DNA of 64,000 nt from Tsuneonella dongtanensis (GCF_001698205.1 NZ_CP016591.1:1302001-1366000), one strand, 5' to 3'. Shown: positions 8,067-20,391, counted from the stretch's first letter. Notes: generated by a model from the letters alone, not told the origin. Program-made: numbers and translations.

Positions 8067-8537
8067 ATGTCTCGTCGTCGTCGTCCCGAGAAGCGGGAAA
8101 TCCTGCCTGATCCGAAGTTCGGAGATCAGGTGCTGTCGAAGTTCATGAACAACCTGATGCTCGACGGCAAGAAGTCCGTCGCCGAAAGCATCGTCTACGG
8201 CGCGCTCGACACGGTCGAGAGCCGTGCGAAGGCCAACCCGATCGAGGTGTTCCACACCGCGCTCGAGAACATCAAGCCGCAGATCGAGGTGCGTTCGCGC
8301 CGCGTCGGCGGTGCGACGTACCAGGTGCCGGTCGAGGTTCGCCCCGAGCGTGCCCAGGCGCTCGCCATCCGCTGGCTCATCACCGCCGCCCGCGGCCGTG
8401 CGGAGACCACGATGGCCGCCCGTCTCTCGGGCGAGCTGATGGACGCCGCCAACAACCGCGGCAACGCGGTCAAGAAGCGCGAGGACACGCACCGCATGGC
8501 GGACGCGAACCGCGCCTTCTCGCACTATCGCTGGTAA
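8067..8537 (+). CDS. rpsG: 30S ribosomal protein S7
   Basis: A 156-residue protein beginning [20 protein letters not shown] and ending FSHYRW, the standard S7 ends. S7 binds the 3' major domain of 16S rRNA, nucleates assembly of the 30S head and contacts E-site tRNA. AAGGAATAACGAG precedes the ATG. It lies 71 bases after rpsL and 59 before fusA. In E. coli S7 represses the str mRNA; whether that holds here cannot be read from the sequence. Confidence 0.98.
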   Translation: MSRRRRPEKREILPDPKFGDQVLSKFMNNLMLDGKKSVAESIVYGALDTVESRAKANPIEVFHTALENIKPQIEVRSRRVGGATYQVPVEVRPERAQALAIRWLITAARGRAETTMAARLSGELMDAANNRGNAVKKREDTHRMADANRAFSHYRW

Positions 8538-8596
8538 CACCTATATAGGGGACGCGTCGCCCGTGGCGGGCGTCCCCCAGACCCGAGGAAATCCAA

Positions 8597-10690
<2,094 letters not shown>

Positions 10691-10710
10691 GCAGGGGTGA
10701 GCGTCTAGGG

Positions 10711-10736
10711 GCGGCACCCGATTCACCGGGTGCCGC
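10711..10736 (+). terminator. GC hairpin between fusA and tuf
   Basis: GCGGCACCCG (10711-10720), loop ATTCAC, CGGGTGCCGC (10727-10736): a perfect 10-base stem 20 bases after fusA. No T-tract follows, so it may be a pause, mRNA-stabilising or partial attenuation element that adjusts the tuf/fusA ratio. Confidence 0.45.
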
Positions 10737-10781
10737 AACCCGACTTGGTGAAATTCAATCCAGACAGAGGTTAGAGTCAAA

Positions 10782-11957
10782 ATGGCTAAGGAAAAATTCC
10801 AGCGGAACAAGCCGCACTGCAACATCGGCACCATCGGTCACGTCGACCACGGCAAGACCACGCTGACCGCCGCGATCACCAAGGTTCTCGGCGCGCCGGT
10901 CGACTTCGCCAACATCGACAAGGCGCCCGAAGAGCGTGAGCGCGGGATCACCATCTCGACCGCGCACGTCGAGTACGAGACCGACGCCCGCCACTACGCG
11001 CACGTCGACTGCCCGGGTCACGCCGACTACGTGAAGAACATGATCACCGGTGCCGCCCAGATGGACGGCGCGATCCTGGTCGTGAACGCCGCCGACGGTC
11101 CCATGCCGCAGACCCGTGAGCACATCCTGCTCGCCCGTCAGGTCGGTGTGCCGGCGCTGGTCGTCTACATGAACAAGGTCGACCAGGTCGATGACGAGGA
11201 AATCCTCGAGCTCGTCGAGCTGGAAGTGCGCGAGCTGCTTAGCTCGTACGACTTCGACGGCGACAACATTCCGATCGTCAAGGGCTCGGCGCTGGCCGCC
11301 CTCGAAGGTCGCGACGAAGAGATCGGCGAGAAGTCGATCCTCGAGCTGATGAAGGCCGTCGACGACCACATCCCGCAGCCGGAGCGTCCGGTCGACAAGC
11401 CGTTCCTCATGCCGATCGAAGACGTGTTCTCGATCTCGGGTCGCGGCACCGTCGTGACCGGCCGTGTGGAATCGGGTGTCGTCAACGTGGGTGACGAAGT
11501 CGAGATCGTCGGCATCCGTCCGACCCAGAAGACCACCGTCACCGGCGTCGAGATGTTCCGCAAGCTGCTCGACCGCGGCGAGGCGGGCGACAACATCGGT
11601 GCGCTGATCCGCGGCATCGGCCGTGAAGATGTCGAGCGCGGCCAGGTTCTGGCCAAGCCCGGCTCGGTCAACCCGCACACCGATTTCGAAGCCGAAGTCT
11701 ACGTTCTGTCGAAGGACGAAGGCGGCCGTCACACGCCGTTCTTCGCCAACTACCGTCCGCAGTTCTACTTCCGCACCACCGACGTGACCGGCGAAGTCGT
11801 CCTCCCCGAGGGCACCGAGATGGTCATGCCGGGCGACAACGTGACGATCGGCGTCAAGCTGATCGCCCCGATCGCCATGGACGAAGGCCTGCGCTTCGCG
11901 ATCCGCGAAGGCGGCCGCACCGTCGGCTCGGGCGTCGTCTCGAAGATCACCAAGTAA
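10782..11957 (+). CDS. tuf: Translation elongation factor Tu
   Basis: A 391-residue EF-Tu with GHVDHGKT (19-26), [20 protein letters not shown] and the domain II/III sequence TVVTGRVE and RTTDVTG. EF-Tu delivers aminoacyl-tRNA to the ribosome as a ternary complex with GTP. The 391-residue length is usual in alphaproteobacteria, which lack a few residues of the E. coli effector loop. It closes the str transcript: a 13-base-pair hairpin follows at 11982. A second tuf copy elsewhere cannot be excluded. Confidence 0.98.
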   Translation: MAKEKFQRNKPHCNIGTIGHVDHGKTTLTAAITKVLGAPVDFANIDKAPEERERGITISTAHVEYETDARHYAHVDCPGHADYVKNMITGAAQMDGAILVVNAADGPMPQTREHILLARQVGVPALVVYMNKVDQVDDEEILELVELEVRELLSSYDFDGDNIPIVKGSALAALEGRDEEIGEKSILELMKAVDDHIPQPERPVDKPFLMPIEDVFSISGRGTVVTGRVESGVVNVGDEVEIVGIRPTQKTTVTGVEMFRKLLDRGEAGDNIGALIRGIGREDVERGQVLAKPGSVNPHTDFEAEVYVLSKDEGGRHTPFFANYRPQFYFRTTDVTGEVVLPEGTEMVMPGDNVTIGVKLIAPIAMDEGLRFAIREGGRTVGSGVVSKITK

Positions 11958-11981
11958 TACTGGTGATCTGACAGGGTTTCA

Positions 11982-12020
11982 GGGCCCGCCGCTCTCTGGA
12001 GCGGCGGGCCCTTCCCTATT
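11982..12020 (+). terminator. Strong hairpin after tuf
   Basis: GGGCCCGCCGCTC (11982-11994), loop TCTG, GAGCGGCGGGCCC (11999-12011): 13 perfect base pairs, followed by TTCCCTATTT. The tail is only partly U-rich but the stem is very stable; it very likely ends or strongly attenuates the str transcript before the S10 cluster. Confidence 0.75.
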
Positions 12021-12077
12021 TATGAGTGCGCTTGATCGGATCGGCGCCGACCTTCGCGATTTCCCCGATTCGGGGGG

Positions 12078-12106
12078 TTGCGCGGAACCGGCCTCATCCG
12101 TATAGG
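12078..12106 (+). promoter_or_regulatory. Candidate sigma-70 promoter for the S10 cluster
   Basis: TTGCGC (12078-12083), a 17-base spacer, TATAGG (12101-12106). It lies downstream of the tuf terminator and 160 bases upstream of rpsJ, leaving a leader with a GC hairpin and a T-rich stretch (CTTTCTTTTTTG near 12195-12206) that could be an attenuator. Confidence 0.5.
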
Positions 12107-12264
12107 CGCGCCACCGGACGGAGATTCGTCGCCGTTCATCAAGATTCACAGGGAGGCCGCCCGTTTCCGGGAAACCGGAGCAAGCGGGGCGGGCCTTTCT
12201 TTTTTGCGGGTCGGTAACGGAAACGCCAACGGCTCGCTCGGCTCTTTCGCATCGGTAGTAGGAC

Positions 12265-12576
12265 ATGGAAGCCCAGAACATCCGCATTCGCCTCAAGGCG
12301 TTTGACCACCGCGTGCTCGACCAGGCCACTGGCGAGATCGCAGACACCGCCCGTCGTACGGGCGCGCTGATCCGGGGTCCCATTCCTCTTCCGACGCGCA
12401 TCGAGAAGTTCACCGTGAACCGCGGCCCGCACATCGACAAGAAGTCGCGCGAGCAGTTCGAGGTGCGCACCTACAAGCGGCTGCTCGACATCGTGCAGCC
12501 CAACGCCCAGACCGTGGACGCGCTGATGAAGCTCGACCTCGCCGCGGGCGTAAACGTCGAGATCAAGCTCGCTTGA
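12265..12576 (+). CDS. rpsJ: 30S ribosomal protein S10
   Basis: A 103-residue S10 with the conserved core [33 protein letters not shown] and the C-terminal strand VNVEIKLA. S10 belongs to the 30S head and also pairs with NusB in transcription antitermination. First gene of the S10 cluster, well separated from tuf by a terminator and a candidate promoter. The ATG at 12265 follows AGTAGGA. Confidence 0.97.
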   Translation: MEAQNIRIRLKAFDHRVLDQATGEIADTARRTGALIRGPIPLPTRIEKFTVNRGPHIDKKSREQFEVRTYKRLLDIVQPNAQTVDALMKLDLAAGVNVEIKLA

Positions 12577-12583
12577 TTTCGAT

Positions 12584-12738
12584 GCGGAGCCGCAAGGCTC
12601 CGCGGACAAGGGATACCTCCGGCATGTAGCCGGGCAGCGTCCCCCGTCTCGCCTCCCTTTCGGGAGGCACTTTGGCCCGGACGGGGCGACGCATGACAAT
12701 CTGGGCCAAGCAAGCCTCTCGGGATGGTCCCGAAAGGC
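12584..12738 (+). promoter_or_regulatory. Three hairpins in the rpsJ-rplC spacer
   Basis: The 182-base spacer holds GCGGAGCC-GCAA-GGCTCCGC (12584-12603, an 8-base stem capped by a GNRA tetraloop), GCCTCCC-TTTC-GGGAGGC (12651-12668), and an 11-base stem with one mismatch (12714-12724 with 12728-12738) ending just before the AAGGAG of rplC. No T-tract follows any of them. Such a structured leader within a ribosomal operon suggests processing or protein-binding control of L3/L4 synthesis; function is inferred. Confidence 0.45.
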
Positions 12739-12758
12739 CTCTGTAAGGAGAACGGATC

Positions 12759-13643
12759 ATGCGCTCCGGCGTGATCGCAAAGAAAGTCGGGATGACCCGC
12801 CTGTTCCAGGAGGACGGACGTCACGTTCCCGTGACCGTCCTGTCGCTGGAAGACTGCCAGGTCGTTTCGCACCGCACCTCCGACCGCGATGGCTACTATG
12901 CCGTCCAGCTCGGCGCGGGCGAGGCCAAGCAGAAGAACGTCAACAAGCCGCAGCGCGAGCAGTTCGCCAAGGCGGAAGTCGGCCTGAAGATGCGCGTCGC
13001 TGAATTCCGCGTCGAGGGCGAGGACGGGCTGATCCCCGTCGGCTCGACCATCTCGGCTGAGCACTTCGTTGCCGGGCAGAAGGTCGACATCACCGGCCAC
13101 ACGCAGGGCAAGGGCTTTGCCGGCGCGATGAAGCGCTGGGGCTTCGGCGGCATGCGCGCGACGCACGGCGTCTCGATCAGCCACCGTGCGCACGGTTCGA
13201 CCGGTAACCGCCAGGATCCGGGCCGCGTGTTCAAGAACAAGAAGATGGCCGGCCACATGGGCGACCGTCAGCGCACCCAGCAGAACCTCGAAGTCGTGCG
13301 CACCGACGCCGACCGCGGCCTGATCTTCGTCAAGGGCTCGGTCCCTGGCTCGAAGAACGGCTGGCTGCTGGTCCGCGACGCGGTCAAGCTTGCCGCGCCC
13401 GAGGGTCTGCCTTTCCCCGGTGCGATCCTCGAGAAGAAGAGCACCGCTCCCGAGCACGAGGAAGCCCCCGCGGGCATGGTCGAAGCTGCCGCCGAGCACG
13501 AAGTGGTCGAGCAGGTGACCCCCGAGATGCAGGAGCAACTCGCCGAGGAGCAGCAGGCCGGTGCCGACACCGACGCCCAGGCTGCTGCCGACAACACCGC
13601 TGAGGGCGATGCGCCCGCCAGCGATGAAAACAAGGAGGGCTGA
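12759..13643 (+). CDS. rplC: 50S ribosomal protein L3 with long acidic tail
   Basis: Residues 1-225 are a standard L3: [16 protein letters not shown], the extended loop with [12 protein letters not shown] and [22 protein letters not shown] reaching toward the peptidyl-transferase centre, and [10 protein letters not shown]3 initiates 50S assembly. Residues 226-294 form an unusual tail of about 70 residues rich in Glu, Ala and Gln, with almost no basic residues, absent from E. coli L3 (about 209 residues). It is expected to be disordered on the ribosome surface. AAGGAG precedes the ATG; rplD starts 3 bases after the stop. Confidence 0.97.
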   Translation: MRSGVIAKKVGMTRLFQEDGRHVPVTVLSLEDCQVVSHRTSDRDGYYAVQLGAGEAKQKNVNKPQREQFAKAEVGLKMRVAEFRVEGEDGLIPVGSTISAEHFVAGQKVDITGHTQGKGFAGAMKRWGFGGMRATHGVSISHRAHGSTGNRQDPGRVFKNKKMAGHMGDRQRTQQNLEVVRTDADRGLIFVKGSVPGSKNGWLLVRDAVKLAAPEGLPFPGAILEKKSTAPEHEEAPAGMVEAAAEHEVVEQVTPEMQEQLAEEQQAGADTDAQAAADNTAEGDAPASDENKEG

Positions 13644-13646
13644 TCC

Positions 13647-14270
13647 GTGAAGGTGAAGGTCCAGAAACTCGACGGCAAGGCCTCGGGCGACATCGAACTC
13701 AGCGATGACGTCTTCGGCGTAGAGCCGCGGCAGGACATCCTGCACCGCGTCGTCACCTGGCAGCTGTGGAATCGCCGCGCGACCGCGCGTCCGACCCGCG
13801 AGCGCAGCGACGTCGCCCGTACCGGCAAGAAGTTCGGTCGCCAGAAGGGTGGCGGCACCGCCCGTCACGGCGATCGTGCGGCCCCGGTGTTCATCGGCGG
13901 CGGCAAGGCCCACGGTGCCAAGAAGCGCGATTTCAACATCTCGCTGAACAAGAAGATCCGTTCGCTGGGTCTTCGCATGGCGCTTTCGAGCAAGGCCAAG
14001 GACGGTCTCGTGATCGTCGACAGCCTCGAGCTCAAGGATGCCAAGACCAAGGCGCTCAAGGGCACGTTCGACAAGAACGGCTGGAACGGCAAGGTCCTGG
14101 TGATCGACGGCGACGCGGTCGAAGGTTCGTTCGCGAAGGCCGCGGGCAACCTCCGGGGCGTCAATGTCCTGCCGGCCGTGGGCGCCAACGTCTACGACAT
14201 CCTGAAGCACGACACGCTGGTCCTGACCAAGGCCGCGGTCGAGAAGCTGGAGGCGCGCTTCAATGGCTAA
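13647..14270 (+). CDS. rplD: 50S ribosomal protein L4
   Basis: A 207-residue L4 starting at GTG with AAGGAGG 8 bases upstream (inside the end of rplC). The tunnel loop is seen in [20 protein letters not shown] and [10 protein letters not shown]; the C-terminus carries [14 protein letters not shown] and the conserved [10 protein letters not shown]4 lines the exit-tunnel constriction with L22, and in E. coli also represses its own operon. It overlaps rplW by 8 bases. Confidence 0.97.
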   Translation: MKVKVQKLDGKASGDIELSDDVFGVEPRQDILHRVVTWQLWNRRATARPTRERSDVARTGKKFGRQKGGGTARHGDRAAPVFIGGGKAHGAKKRDFNISLNKKIRSLGLRMALSSKAKDGLVIVDSLELKDAKTKALKGTFDKNGWNGKVLVIDGDAVEGSFAKAAGNLRGVNVLPAVGANVYDILKHDTLVLTKAAVEKLEARFNG

Positions 14271-14577
14271 GTCTGCAAAGGCGGTCGACGCGCGTCACTA
14301 CGACGTGATCGTCGCCCCGCACATTACCGAGAAGTCGACCCTGGCTTCGGAGCACAACGCGATCGTTTTCAAGGTCGCGGGCGATGCGACCAAGAGCCAG
14401 ATCAAGGAGGCCGTCGAGGCCATCTACGATCGCAAGGTGGCGAAGGTGAACACCATCGTCGTCAAGGGCAAGACGAAGCGCTGGAAGGGTCGTCCCTACA
14501 CGCGCACCGACATGAAGAAGGCGATCGTGACGCTGGCCGAGGGCCAGGACTCGATCGACGTCACGAGCGGGATCTGA
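14263..14577 (+). CDS. rplW: 50S ribosomal protein L23
   Basis: A 104-residue L23 with the [13 protein letters not shown]-terminal motif and the hairpin [18 protein letters not shown]23 lies at the tunnel exit and is the docking site for trigger factor and signal recognition particle. Its start overlaps the end of rplD by 8 bases, indicating translational coupling. Confidence 0.97.
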   Translation: MAKSAKAVDARHYDVIVAPHITEKSTLASEHNAIVFKVAGDATKSQIKEAVEAIYDRKVAKVNTIVVKGKTKRWKGRPYTRTDMKKAIVTLAEGQDSIDVTSGI

Positions 14578-14581
14578 GGCC

Positions 14582-15418
14582 ATGGCACTCAAGAACTACA
14601 AGCCGACCAGCCCGGCCCGCCGCGGCCTGATCCTGGTCGACAAGTCCGCCCTCCACAAGGGCAAGCCGGTGAAGGCGCTGACCGAAGGCAAGCGCAAGAC
14701 CGGTGGGCGCAACAACAAGGGCCACGTGACCAGCCGCGGCATCGCGGGCGGCCACAAGCAGAAGTACCGCTACATCGACTTCAAGCGTCGCAAGTGGGAC
14801 ATGCCGGCCACCGTCGAGCGGATGGAATACGACCCCAACCGCACCGCGTTCATCGCGCTGGTCAAGTACGAGGACGGCGAGCTCGCCTACATCCTCGCGC
14901 CGCAGCGTCTTGCCGTGGGCGACCAGGTCGTCGCGGGCGAGAAGACCGACACCAAGCCGGGCAACGCGATGCTGCTCGGCCAGATGCCGGTCGGCACGAT
15001 CTGCCACAACGTGGAAATGAAGCCGGGCAAGGGCGGCCAGATCGCCCGTTCGGCCGGCACCTACGTCCAGATCGTCGGCCGTGACCGCGGCATGGTGATC
15101 GTGCGCCTCAACAGCGGCGAGCAGCGCTACCTGCGCGCCGACTGCATGGGCACGGTGGGCGCGGTGTCGAACCCCGACAACCAGAACCAGAACTTCGCCA
15201 AGGCCGGCCGCAACCGCTGGCTGGGCAAGCGTCCGCTGACCCGGGGCGTCGCGAAGAACCCGGTCGATCACCCGCACGGCGGCGGCGAAGGCCGCACCTC
15301 GGGCGGCCGCCACCCGGTCACCCCGTGGGGCAAGCCGACCAAGGGCGCCCGCACGCGTCACAACAAGGCGACGGACAAGATGATCATCCGTTCGCGTCAC
15401 GCCAAGAAGAAGAGGTAA
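14582..15418 (+). CDS. rplB: 50S ribosomal protein L2
   Basis: A 278-residue L2 with [20 protein letters not shown] near residue 40 and the C-terminal [13 protein letters not shown], which holds the conserved histidine next to the peptidyl-transferase centre. L2 is needed for subunit association and peptide bond formation. It starts 4 bases after rplW and ends 5 bases before rpsS. Confidence 0.98.
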   Translation: MALKNYKPTSPARRGLILVDKSALHKGKPVKALTEGKRKTGGRNNKGHVTSRGIAGGHKQKYRYIDFKRRKWDMPATVERMEYDPNRTAFIALVKYEDGELAYILAPQRLAVGDQVVAGEKTDTKPGNAMLLGQMPVGTICHNVEMKPGKGGQIARSAGTYVQIVGRDRGMVIVRLNSGEQRYLRADCMGTVGAVSNPDNQNQNFAKAGRNRWLGKRPLTRGVAKNPVDHPHGGGEGRTSGGRHPVTPWGKPTKGARTRHNKATDKMIIRSRHAKKKR

Positions 15419-15423
15419 TCGAG

Positions 15424-15699
15424 ATGGCTCGTTCCGTCTGGAAAGGTCCGTTCGTCGACCTCCACCTGCTGAAGAAGGCCGAGGACGCGCAGGAGAAGAA
15501 CGCGCGCGGTGCGATCAAGACCTGGTCGCGTCGTTCGACGATCCTGCCGCAGTTCGTGGGCCTGACCTTCAGCGTCTACAACGGCCAGAAGTTCATTCCG
15601 GTCTCCGTCAACGAAGACATGGTCGGCCACAAGCTCGGCGAGTTCGCGCCCACGCGCAACTTCCCCGGCCACGCCGCCGACAAGAAGGGCAAGCGCTGA
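15424..15699 (+). CDS. rpsS: 30S ribosomal protein S19
   Basis: A 91-residue S19 starting [16 protein letters not shown] and containing [11 protein letters not shown] and [11 protein letters not shown]19 forms the S13-S19 heterodimer in the 30S head near the A-site finger. The frame is open further upstream inside rplB, but the ATG at 15424 matches the family N-terminus. The stop codon shares a base with the rplV start (TGATG). Confidence 0.97.
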   Translation: MARSVWKGPFVDLHLLKKAEDAQEKNARGAIKTWSRRSTILPQFVGLTFSVYNGQKFIPVSVNEDMVGHKLGEFAPTRNFPGHAADKKGKR

Positions 15700-16076
15700 T
15701 GGGCAAGCAGAAAGCTCCCCGCCGCGTAGGCGACAACGAGGCGCTGGCCGTCGGCACCACGATCCGTGGTTCGGCGCAGAAGCTCAACCTCGTTGCCGGC
15801 CTGATCCGCGGCAAGAAGGCCGAAGAGGCGATGAACATCCTCGCCTTCTCGAAGAAGGCGATGGCGCGCGACGCATCCAAGGTGCTCGCGAGCGCGATCG
15901 CCAATGCCGAGAACAACCACAACCTCGATGTCGACGCCCTCGTCGTCGCCGAGGCGTCGGTCGGCAAGTCGGTCACCATGAAGCGCTTCCACACCCGTGG
16001 TCGCGGCAAATCGACCCGCATCCTCAAGCCGTTCAGCCGGCTGCGGATCGTGGTGCGCGAAAGCGAGGAGGCCTAA
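15699..16076 (+). CDS. rplV: 50S ribosomal protein L22
   Basis: A 125-residue L22 with [18 protein letters not shown] and the beta-hairpin region [19 protein letters not shown], whose tip lines the exit-tunnel constriction, a site altered in some macrolide-resistant strains. The loop shows no obvious deletion. It overlaps rpsS by one base and ends 3 bases before rpsC. Confidence 0.97.
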   Translation: MGKQKAPRRVGDNEALAVGTTIRGSAQKLNLVAGLIRGKKAEEAMNILAFSKKAMARDASKVLASAIANAENNHNLDVDALVVAEASVGKSVTMKRFHTRGRGKSTRILKPFSRLRIVVRESEEA

Positions 16077-16079
16077 GTC

Positions 16080-16784
16080 ATGGGTCACAAGAGCAACCCG
16101 ATCGGCCTGCGCCTGCAGATCAACCGCACCTGGGACAGCCGCTGGTACGCCGAAGGGCGCGACTACGCCAAGCTGCTCAGCGAGGACATCGAGATCCGCA
16201 AGTACATCATCGAGAACCTGCCGCAGGCGGCGATCTCGAAGGTTGTCATCGAGCGTCCGGCCAAGCTGTGCCGCGTGTCGATCTATGCCGCCCGTCCGGG
16301 CGTCATCATCGGCAAGAAAGGCGCCGACATCGAGAAGCTTCGTTCGAAGCTCGCGACGATGACCGAAAGCGAAGTGAAGCTGAACATCGTCGAGATCCGC
16401 AAGCCGGAAATCGACGCCAAGCTCGTCGCCCAGGGCATCGCCGACCAGCTGGTCCGCCGCGTGGCGTTCCGCCGGGCGATGAAGCGCGCGATGCAGTCGG
16501 CCATGCGTCTGGGTGCCGAAGGCATCAAGGTGATGTGCGGCGGCCGTCTCGGCGGCGCCGAGATCGCCCGTGCCGAACAGTACCGCGAAGGCCGCGTTCC
16601 GCTGCACACGCTGCGTGCCAACGTCGACTACGCCGAGGCCGAGGCGCTGACCGCCTACGGCGTGATCGGCATCAAGGTGTGGATCTTCAAGGGCGAAATC
16701 CTCGGCCACGATCCGACCGCGCAGGACCGGCTGATGATGGAGGCCCAGACTTCGGGCGTCCGCCCCGCCGGCGACCGGCGCTAA
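16080..16784 (+). CDS. rpsC: 30S ribosomal protein S3
   Basis: A 234-residue S3: N-terminal [20 protein letters not shown], a type-2 KH domain with [13 protein letters not shown], and the C-terminal domain ending in [19 protein letters not shown]3 surrounds the mRNA entry channel and, with S4 and S5, contributes helicase activity. The gap to rplP is 15 bases. Confidence 0.98.
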   Translation: MGHKSNPIGLRLQINRTWDSRWYAEGRDYAKLLSEDIEIRKYIIENLPQAAISKVVIERPAKLCRVSIYAARPGVIIGKKGADIEKLRSKLATMTESEVKLNIVEIRKPEIDAKLVAQGIADQLVRRVAFRRAMKRAMQSAMRLGAEGIKVMCGGRLGGAEIARAEQYREGRVPLHTLRANVDYAEAEALTAYGVIGIKVWIFKGEILGHDPTAQDRLMMEAQTSGVRPAGDRR

Positions 16785-16799
16785 GGGTGAGCTAGAACA

Positions 16800-17234
16800 A
16801 TGCTGCAACCGAAAAAGACCAAGTTCCGCAAGGCCTTCAAGGGCCGGATCAAGGGCGACGCCAAGGGCGGTACCGACCTGAACTTCGGCTCGTACGGCCT
16901 CAAGGCGCTCGAGCCGGAGCGGGTCACCGCCCGCCAGATCGAGGCCGCGCGCCGCGCGATCACGCGCCACATCAAGCGTCAGGGACGCCTGTGGATCCGC
17001 GTGTTCCCGGACGTGCCGGTGTCGAAGAAGCCTGCCGAGGTCCGTCAGGGCAAGGGCAAGGGTTCGATCGAATACTGGGCCGCTCGCGTGAAGCCGGGCC
17101 GCATCCTGTTCGAGCTCGACGGCGTTCCCGGCCCGCTCGCGGCCGAGGCGTTCAGCCGCGCGGCGATGAAGCTGCCGATCAAGACCAAGGTCGTCGCCCG
17201 CCTGGGTGACACCTCGCACCTGGGAGCCGAGTAA
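16800..17234 (+). CDS. rplP: 50S ribosomal protein L16
   Basis: A 144-residue L16 beginning [19 protein letters not shown] with [21 protein letters not shown] and the C-terminal [10 protein letters not shown]16 positions tRNAs in the A and P sites and contacts 5S rRNA. The conserved Arg81 region (the site of YcfD/RoxA hydroxylation in E. coli) is in [12 protein letters not shown]. The stop shares a base with the rpmC start (TAATG). Confidence 0.97.
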   Translation: MLQPKKTKFRKAFKGRIKGDAKGGTDLNFGSYGLKALEPERVTARQIEAARRAITRHIKRQGRLWIRVFPDVPVSKKPAEVRQGKGKGSIEYWAARVKPGRILFELDGVPGPLAAEAFSRAAMKLPIKTKVVARLGDTSHLGAE

Positions 17235-17482
17235 TGGCCAAAGCCCCCGCCAAGAAGGCCGCCAAGGCCGACGCCGGCAACCCGAAGGCTGCCGACATGC
17301 GCACCAAGACCGACGACCAGCTGTCCGATCAGCTCGTCGACCTGAAGCGCGAGGCGTTCAACCTGCGTTTCCAGGCCGCGACCAACCAGCTGGAGCGCCC
17401 CGCGCGCATCCGTGAGGTGCGCCGCGACATCGCGCGCATCAAGACGCTGCAGAACGAGCGTTCGCGCTCGGCGGCGAAGTAA
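17234..17482 (+). CDS. rpmC: 50S ribosomal protein L29 with Ala/Lys-rich N-terminus
   Basis: An 82-residue L29. The usual two-helix core is [19 protein letters not shown] and [14 protein letters not shown]. It begins with about 18 extra Ala/Lys residues ([20 protein letters not shown]) not present in the 63-residue E. coli protein. L29 sits beside L23 at the tunnel exit. One-base overlap with rplP suggests coupling. Confidence 0.95.
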   Translation: MAKAPAKKAAKADAGNPKAADMRTKTDDQLSDQLVDLKREAFNLRFQAATNQLERPARIREVRRDIARIKTLQNERSRSAAK

Positions 17483-17492
17483 GGAAACCGAT

Positions 17493-17783
17493 ATGCCCAA
17501 GCGTATCCTCATCGGAACCGTCGTCTCCGACAAGACCGACAAGACCGTGACCGTGCTGGTCGAGCGCAAGGTTAAGCACCCGCTCTACGGCAAGATCATC
17601 CGTCGCTCGAAGAAGTACCACGCCCACGACGAGGGCAACGAGTACAAGCCCGGCGACGTCGTGCGGATCGAAGAGACCCGCCCGATTTCGAAGACCAAGA
17701 CCTGGGCCGTGAAGGACCGGGTGCAGGCTGGCGGCGTCCAGGCGGTGGAAGCCGACCTTGAAGTCGAAGCCGCAAGCAACTGA
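17493..17783 (+). CDS. rpsQ: 30S ribosomal protein S17
   Basis: A 96-residue S17 from ATG 17493 (AAGGAAACCG upstream): [37 protein letters not shown] and [18 protein letters not shown]. It is an OB-fold protein that binds 16S rRNA early in 30S assembly. The Glu/Ala/Val-rich last 20 residues exceed the E. coli length of 84. Confidence 0.97.
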   Translation: MPKRILIGTVVSDKTDKTVTVLVERKVKHPLYGKIIRRSKKYHAHDEGNEYKPGDVVRIEETRPISKTKTWAVKDRVQAGGVQAVEADLEVEAASN

Positions 17784-17841
17784 TTAGACTGAGGAACTGC
17801 CGGACTGGTTCCGGCAAGCCGAACGAGAAGGAACCGGATCG

Positions 17842-18210
17842 ATGATCCAGATGCAATCCAATCTCGACGTCGCGGACAACAGCGGCGCGAAGCGCGTCCA
17901 GTGCATCAAGGTGCTGGGCGGCTCGAAGCGTCGGACCGCGGGCGTCGGCGACGTGATCGTCGTCTCCGTCAAGGAGGCGCAGCCGCGCACCAAGGTGAAG
18001 AAGGGCGACGTCCACCGTGCGGTGATCGTGCGCACCAAGAAGGACGTGCGTCGTCCCGATGGCAGCGTGATCCGCTTCGACAGCAACGCCGCGGTGCTCG
18101 TGAACAAGAACGAGGAGCCGATCGGCACCCGTATCTTCGGCCCCGTCGTGCGCGAACTGCGCGGCCGCGGCTTCATGAAGATCATCAGCCTCGCGCCGGA
18201 GGTGCTGTAA
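17842..18210 (+). CDS. rplN: 50S ribosomal protein L14
   Basis: A 122-residue L14, [20 protein letters not shown] at the start, then [16 protein letters not shown] and FDSNAAVL. L14 forms an intersubunit bridge and is the target of the silencing factor RsfS. A 58-base spacer separates it from rpsQ, with AGAAGGAACC as the ribosome binding site; a one-base overlap joins it to rplX. Confidence 0.98.
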   Translation: MIQMQSNLDVADNSGAKRVQCIKVLGGSKRRTAGVGDVIVVSVKEAQPRTKVKKGDVHRAVIVRTKKDVRRPDGSVIRFDSNAAVLVNKNEEPIGTRIFGPVVRELRGRGFMKIISLAPEVL

Positions 18211-18533
18211 TGGCCGCCGCTAAGATCAAGAAGGGCGACAACGTCGTCGTGCTCTCGGGCAAGGACAAGGGCCGCACCGGCACCGTCCAGGCCGTGATGC
18301 CGAAGGACGCCAAGGTCGTCGTCGACGGGATCAACGTGATCGTCCGTCACCGCAAGCCCAGCCAGCAGAACCCGCAGGGTGGCATCGACCGCAAGCCGGC
18401 TCCGATGCACATCTCGAAGGTGGCGCTGGCCGATCCCAAGGACGGCAAGCCGACCCGCGTCCGGTTCGAAACGAACAAGGACGGCCGCAAGGTCCGTGTC
18501 GCCGTCAAGTCCGGGGAGACCATCGATGGCTGA
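18210..18533 (+). CDS. rplX: 50S ribosomal protein L24
   Basis: A 107-residue L24 read from the TAATG overlap with rplN: the KOW motif [20 protein letters not shown] at residues 5-24, then [18 protein letters not shown]24 is one of the two assembly-initiator proteins of the 50S subunit. The end overlaps rplE by 8 bases. Confidence 0.96.
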   Translation: MAAAKIKKGDNVVVLSGKDKGRTGTVQAVMPKDAKVVVDGINVIVRHRKPSQQNPQGGIDRKPAPMHISKVALADPKDGKPTRVRFETNKDGRKVRVAVKSGETIDG

Positions 18534-19116
18534 GAAGAGCTACACCCCGCGCCTCAAGGCCAAGTACGAATCCGACATCGCCAAGGCGATGACGGAGAAG
18601 TTCGGCTACAAGAACGCGATGGAAGTGCCCAAGATCGAGAAGATCACGCTCAACATGGGCGTGGGCGAGGCGAGCCAGGACAAGAAGAAAGTCCAGACCG
18701 CCGCCGAGGAAATGGCGCTGATCGCCGGCCAGAAGCCGGTCATCACCAAGGCGAAGAAGTCGATCGCGCAGTTCAAGCTGCGTGAAGGCATGCCGATCGG
18801 TGCGAAGGTGACCCTTCGCCGCGAGCGCATGTACGAGTTCCTTGACCGCCTGGTGACCATCGCCATGCCCCGCATCCGCGACTTCCGCGGGCTGAACCCG
18901 AAGAGCTTCGACGGGCGCGGCAACTATGCGATGGGCCTGAAGGAACAGATCATCTTCCCGGAAATCTCGTACGATAAGATCGAGAAGGTCCGGGGTATGG
19001 ACATCATCGTCACCACCACCGCGAAGACCGACGACGAAGCGCGCGAGCTGCTGCGCCTGTTCGGTTTCCCGTTCCCGCGCGAAGATGCTGCTGAAGAGCA
19101 GCAGGCCGCGGCGTGA
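18526..19116 (+). CDS. rplE: 50S ribosomal protein L5
   Basis: A 196-residue L5 from ATG 18526, chosen because [18 protein letters not shown] is the family N-terminus. It carries [30 protein letters not shown] and [20 protein letters not shown]5 binds 5S rRNA in the central protuberance and contacts P-site tRNA. A short Glu/Ala/Gln tail extends it slightly. Confidence 0.97.
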   Translation: MAEKSYTPRLKAKYESDIAKAMTEKFGYKNAMEVPKIEKITLNMGVGEASQDKKKVQTAAEEMALIAGQKPVITKAKKSIAQFKLREGMPIGAKVTLRRERMYEFLDRLVTIAMPRIRDFRGLNPKSFDGRGNYAMGLKEQIIFPEISYDKIEKVRGMDIIVTTTAKTDDEARELLRLFGFPFPREDAAEEQQAAA

Positions 19117-19145
19117 CCCAGATTTGAGGAAGAGAGCTTAAGTCC

Positions 19146-19451
19146 ATGGCGAAACTGAGTTCCATCAACAAGAACGAGCGGCGCAAGAAGCTCGTGAAGA
19201 AGTACGCGGGCAAGTACGCCCGGCTGAAGGCCATTGCCGACGACGAGTCGAAGGACGATGGCGAGCGCCTGATCGCGCGCCTGAAGCTGGCCGAAATTCC
19301 GCGCAATGCGAACCCGACCCGGGTGCGCAACCGCTGCTCCACCACCGGCCGCCCGCGCGGCTACTACCGCAAGTTCGGCCTTTGCCGCGTCGAGCTCCGG
19401 GACCTTGGCAACAAGGGCATGATCCCGGGTCTCACGAAGTCGAGCTGGTGA
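19146..19451 (+). CDS. rpsN: 30S ribosomal protein S14
   Basis: A 101-residue S14 of the long type without a zinc ribbon: [16 protein letters not shown], then [20 protein letters not shown] and the end GLTKSSW. It binds the 3' domain of 16S rRNA in the head. The two Cys (in RCSTTG and LCRV) do not form CxxC pairs. It follows rplE by 29 bases. Confidence 0.97.
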   Translation: MAKLSSINKNERRKKLVKKYAGKYARLKAIADDESKDDGERLIARLKLAEIPRNANPTRVRNRCSTTGRPRGYYRKFGLCRVELRDLGNKGMIPGLTKSSW

Positions 19452-19462
19452 GGATCTGACCG

Positions 19463-19858
19463 ATGGCTATGACCGACCCCCTGGGTGATATGCTCACCCG
19501 CATCCGCAACGGCCAGCAGGCGAAGAAGGACAGCGTCCTTACGCCGGCGAGCAAGCTGCGTGCGAACGTCCTCGAAGTGCTCCAGCGCGAAGGCTACATC
19601 CGTGGCTACAGCGAAGACGCTACGGGCAAGCACCCCGCGCTGCGGATCGAACTGAAGTATTTCGAAGGCGAGCCTGCGATCAAGCACGTCGCTCGCGTCT
19701 CCAAGCCGGGCCGCCGCGTCTACTCGGGTTCCAAGGAACTCCCGGTGGTGCGCAACGGCCTCGGCATCACCATCGTCTCAACGCCGAAGGGCGTGCTTTC
19801 CGACGCGGAAGCCCGTTCGCAGAACGTCGGCGGCGAAGTGCTGGCGGAGGTGTTCTGA
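19463..19858 (+). CDS. rpsH: 30S ribosomal protein S8
   Basis: A 131-residue S8: [20 protein letters not shown] at the start and the C-terminal [16 protein letters not shown]...[10 protein letters not shown]8 organises the central domain of 16S rRNA and in E. coli represses the spc operon by binding the rplE mRNA. The stop TGA overlaps the ATG of rplF. Confidence 0.97.
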   Translation: MAMTDPLGDMLTRIRNGQQAKKDSVLTPASKLRANVLEVLQREGYIRGYSEDATGKHPALRIELKYFEGEPAIKHVARVSKPGRRVYSGSKELPVVRNGLGITIVSTPKGVLSDAEARSQNVGGEVLAEVF

Positions 19859-20391
19859 TGAGCCGCATCGGCAAAGTTCCGGTCGCCGTGCCGGCCGGGG
19901 TGTCCGCGGACACCACGGATGGCATTCTCACGGTCAAGGGACCGAAGGGGTCGCTCACGCTGAACATGCGTGACGAGATCAGCTACACGGTCGAGGACGA
20001 CCGCATCCTGGTCCGCCCGGCCAACGACACCAAGCAGGCGCGTGCCTTCTGGGGCATGCAGCGCACGCTCGTGTCGAACCTGGTCGAAGGCGTCACCGAC
20101 GGCTTCACCAAGACGCTCGACATCAAGGGCGTCGGCTACCGTGCGCAGGCGCAGGGCAAGAAGCTCAAGCTGCAGCTCGGCTACTCGCACGACGTCGATC
20201 TCGACGTTCCCGAGGGGCTCGAGGTGAAGACGCCGGACCAGACCACCGTCGAGGTTTCGGGAATCGACAAGCAGGCCGTGGGCCAGTTCGCCGCCGAAAT
20301 CCGCCGCTGGCGCAAGCCCGAGCCGTACAAGGGCAAGGGTATCGCCTATCGCGGCGAGTACATCTTCCGCAAGGAAGGGAAGAAGAAGTAA
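19858..20391 (+). CDS. rplF: 50S ribosomal protein L6
   Basis: A 177-residue L6 with two similar alpha/beta halves: [15 protein letters not shown] at the start and [15 protein letters not shown] near the end. L6 lies at the base of the stalk near the sarcin-ricin loop and is needed for elongation-factor function. One base overlaps rpsH; rplR begins one base after its stop. Confidence 0.98.
   Translation: MSRIGKVPVAVPAGVSADTTDGILTVKGPKGSLTLNMRDEISYTVEDDRILVRPANDTKQARAFWGMQRTLVSNLVEGVTDGFTKTLDIKGVGYRAQAQGKKLKLQLGYSHDVDLDVPEGLEVKTPDQTTVEVSGIDKQAVGQFAAEIRRWRKPEPYKGKGIAYRGEYIFRKEGKKK

Noticed and set aside
12021-12264. tRNA gene between tuf and rpsJ (tRNA-Trp follows tuf in many genomes)
   Set aside because: No cloverleaf, T-loop GTTCRA or acceptor pairing could be built here.
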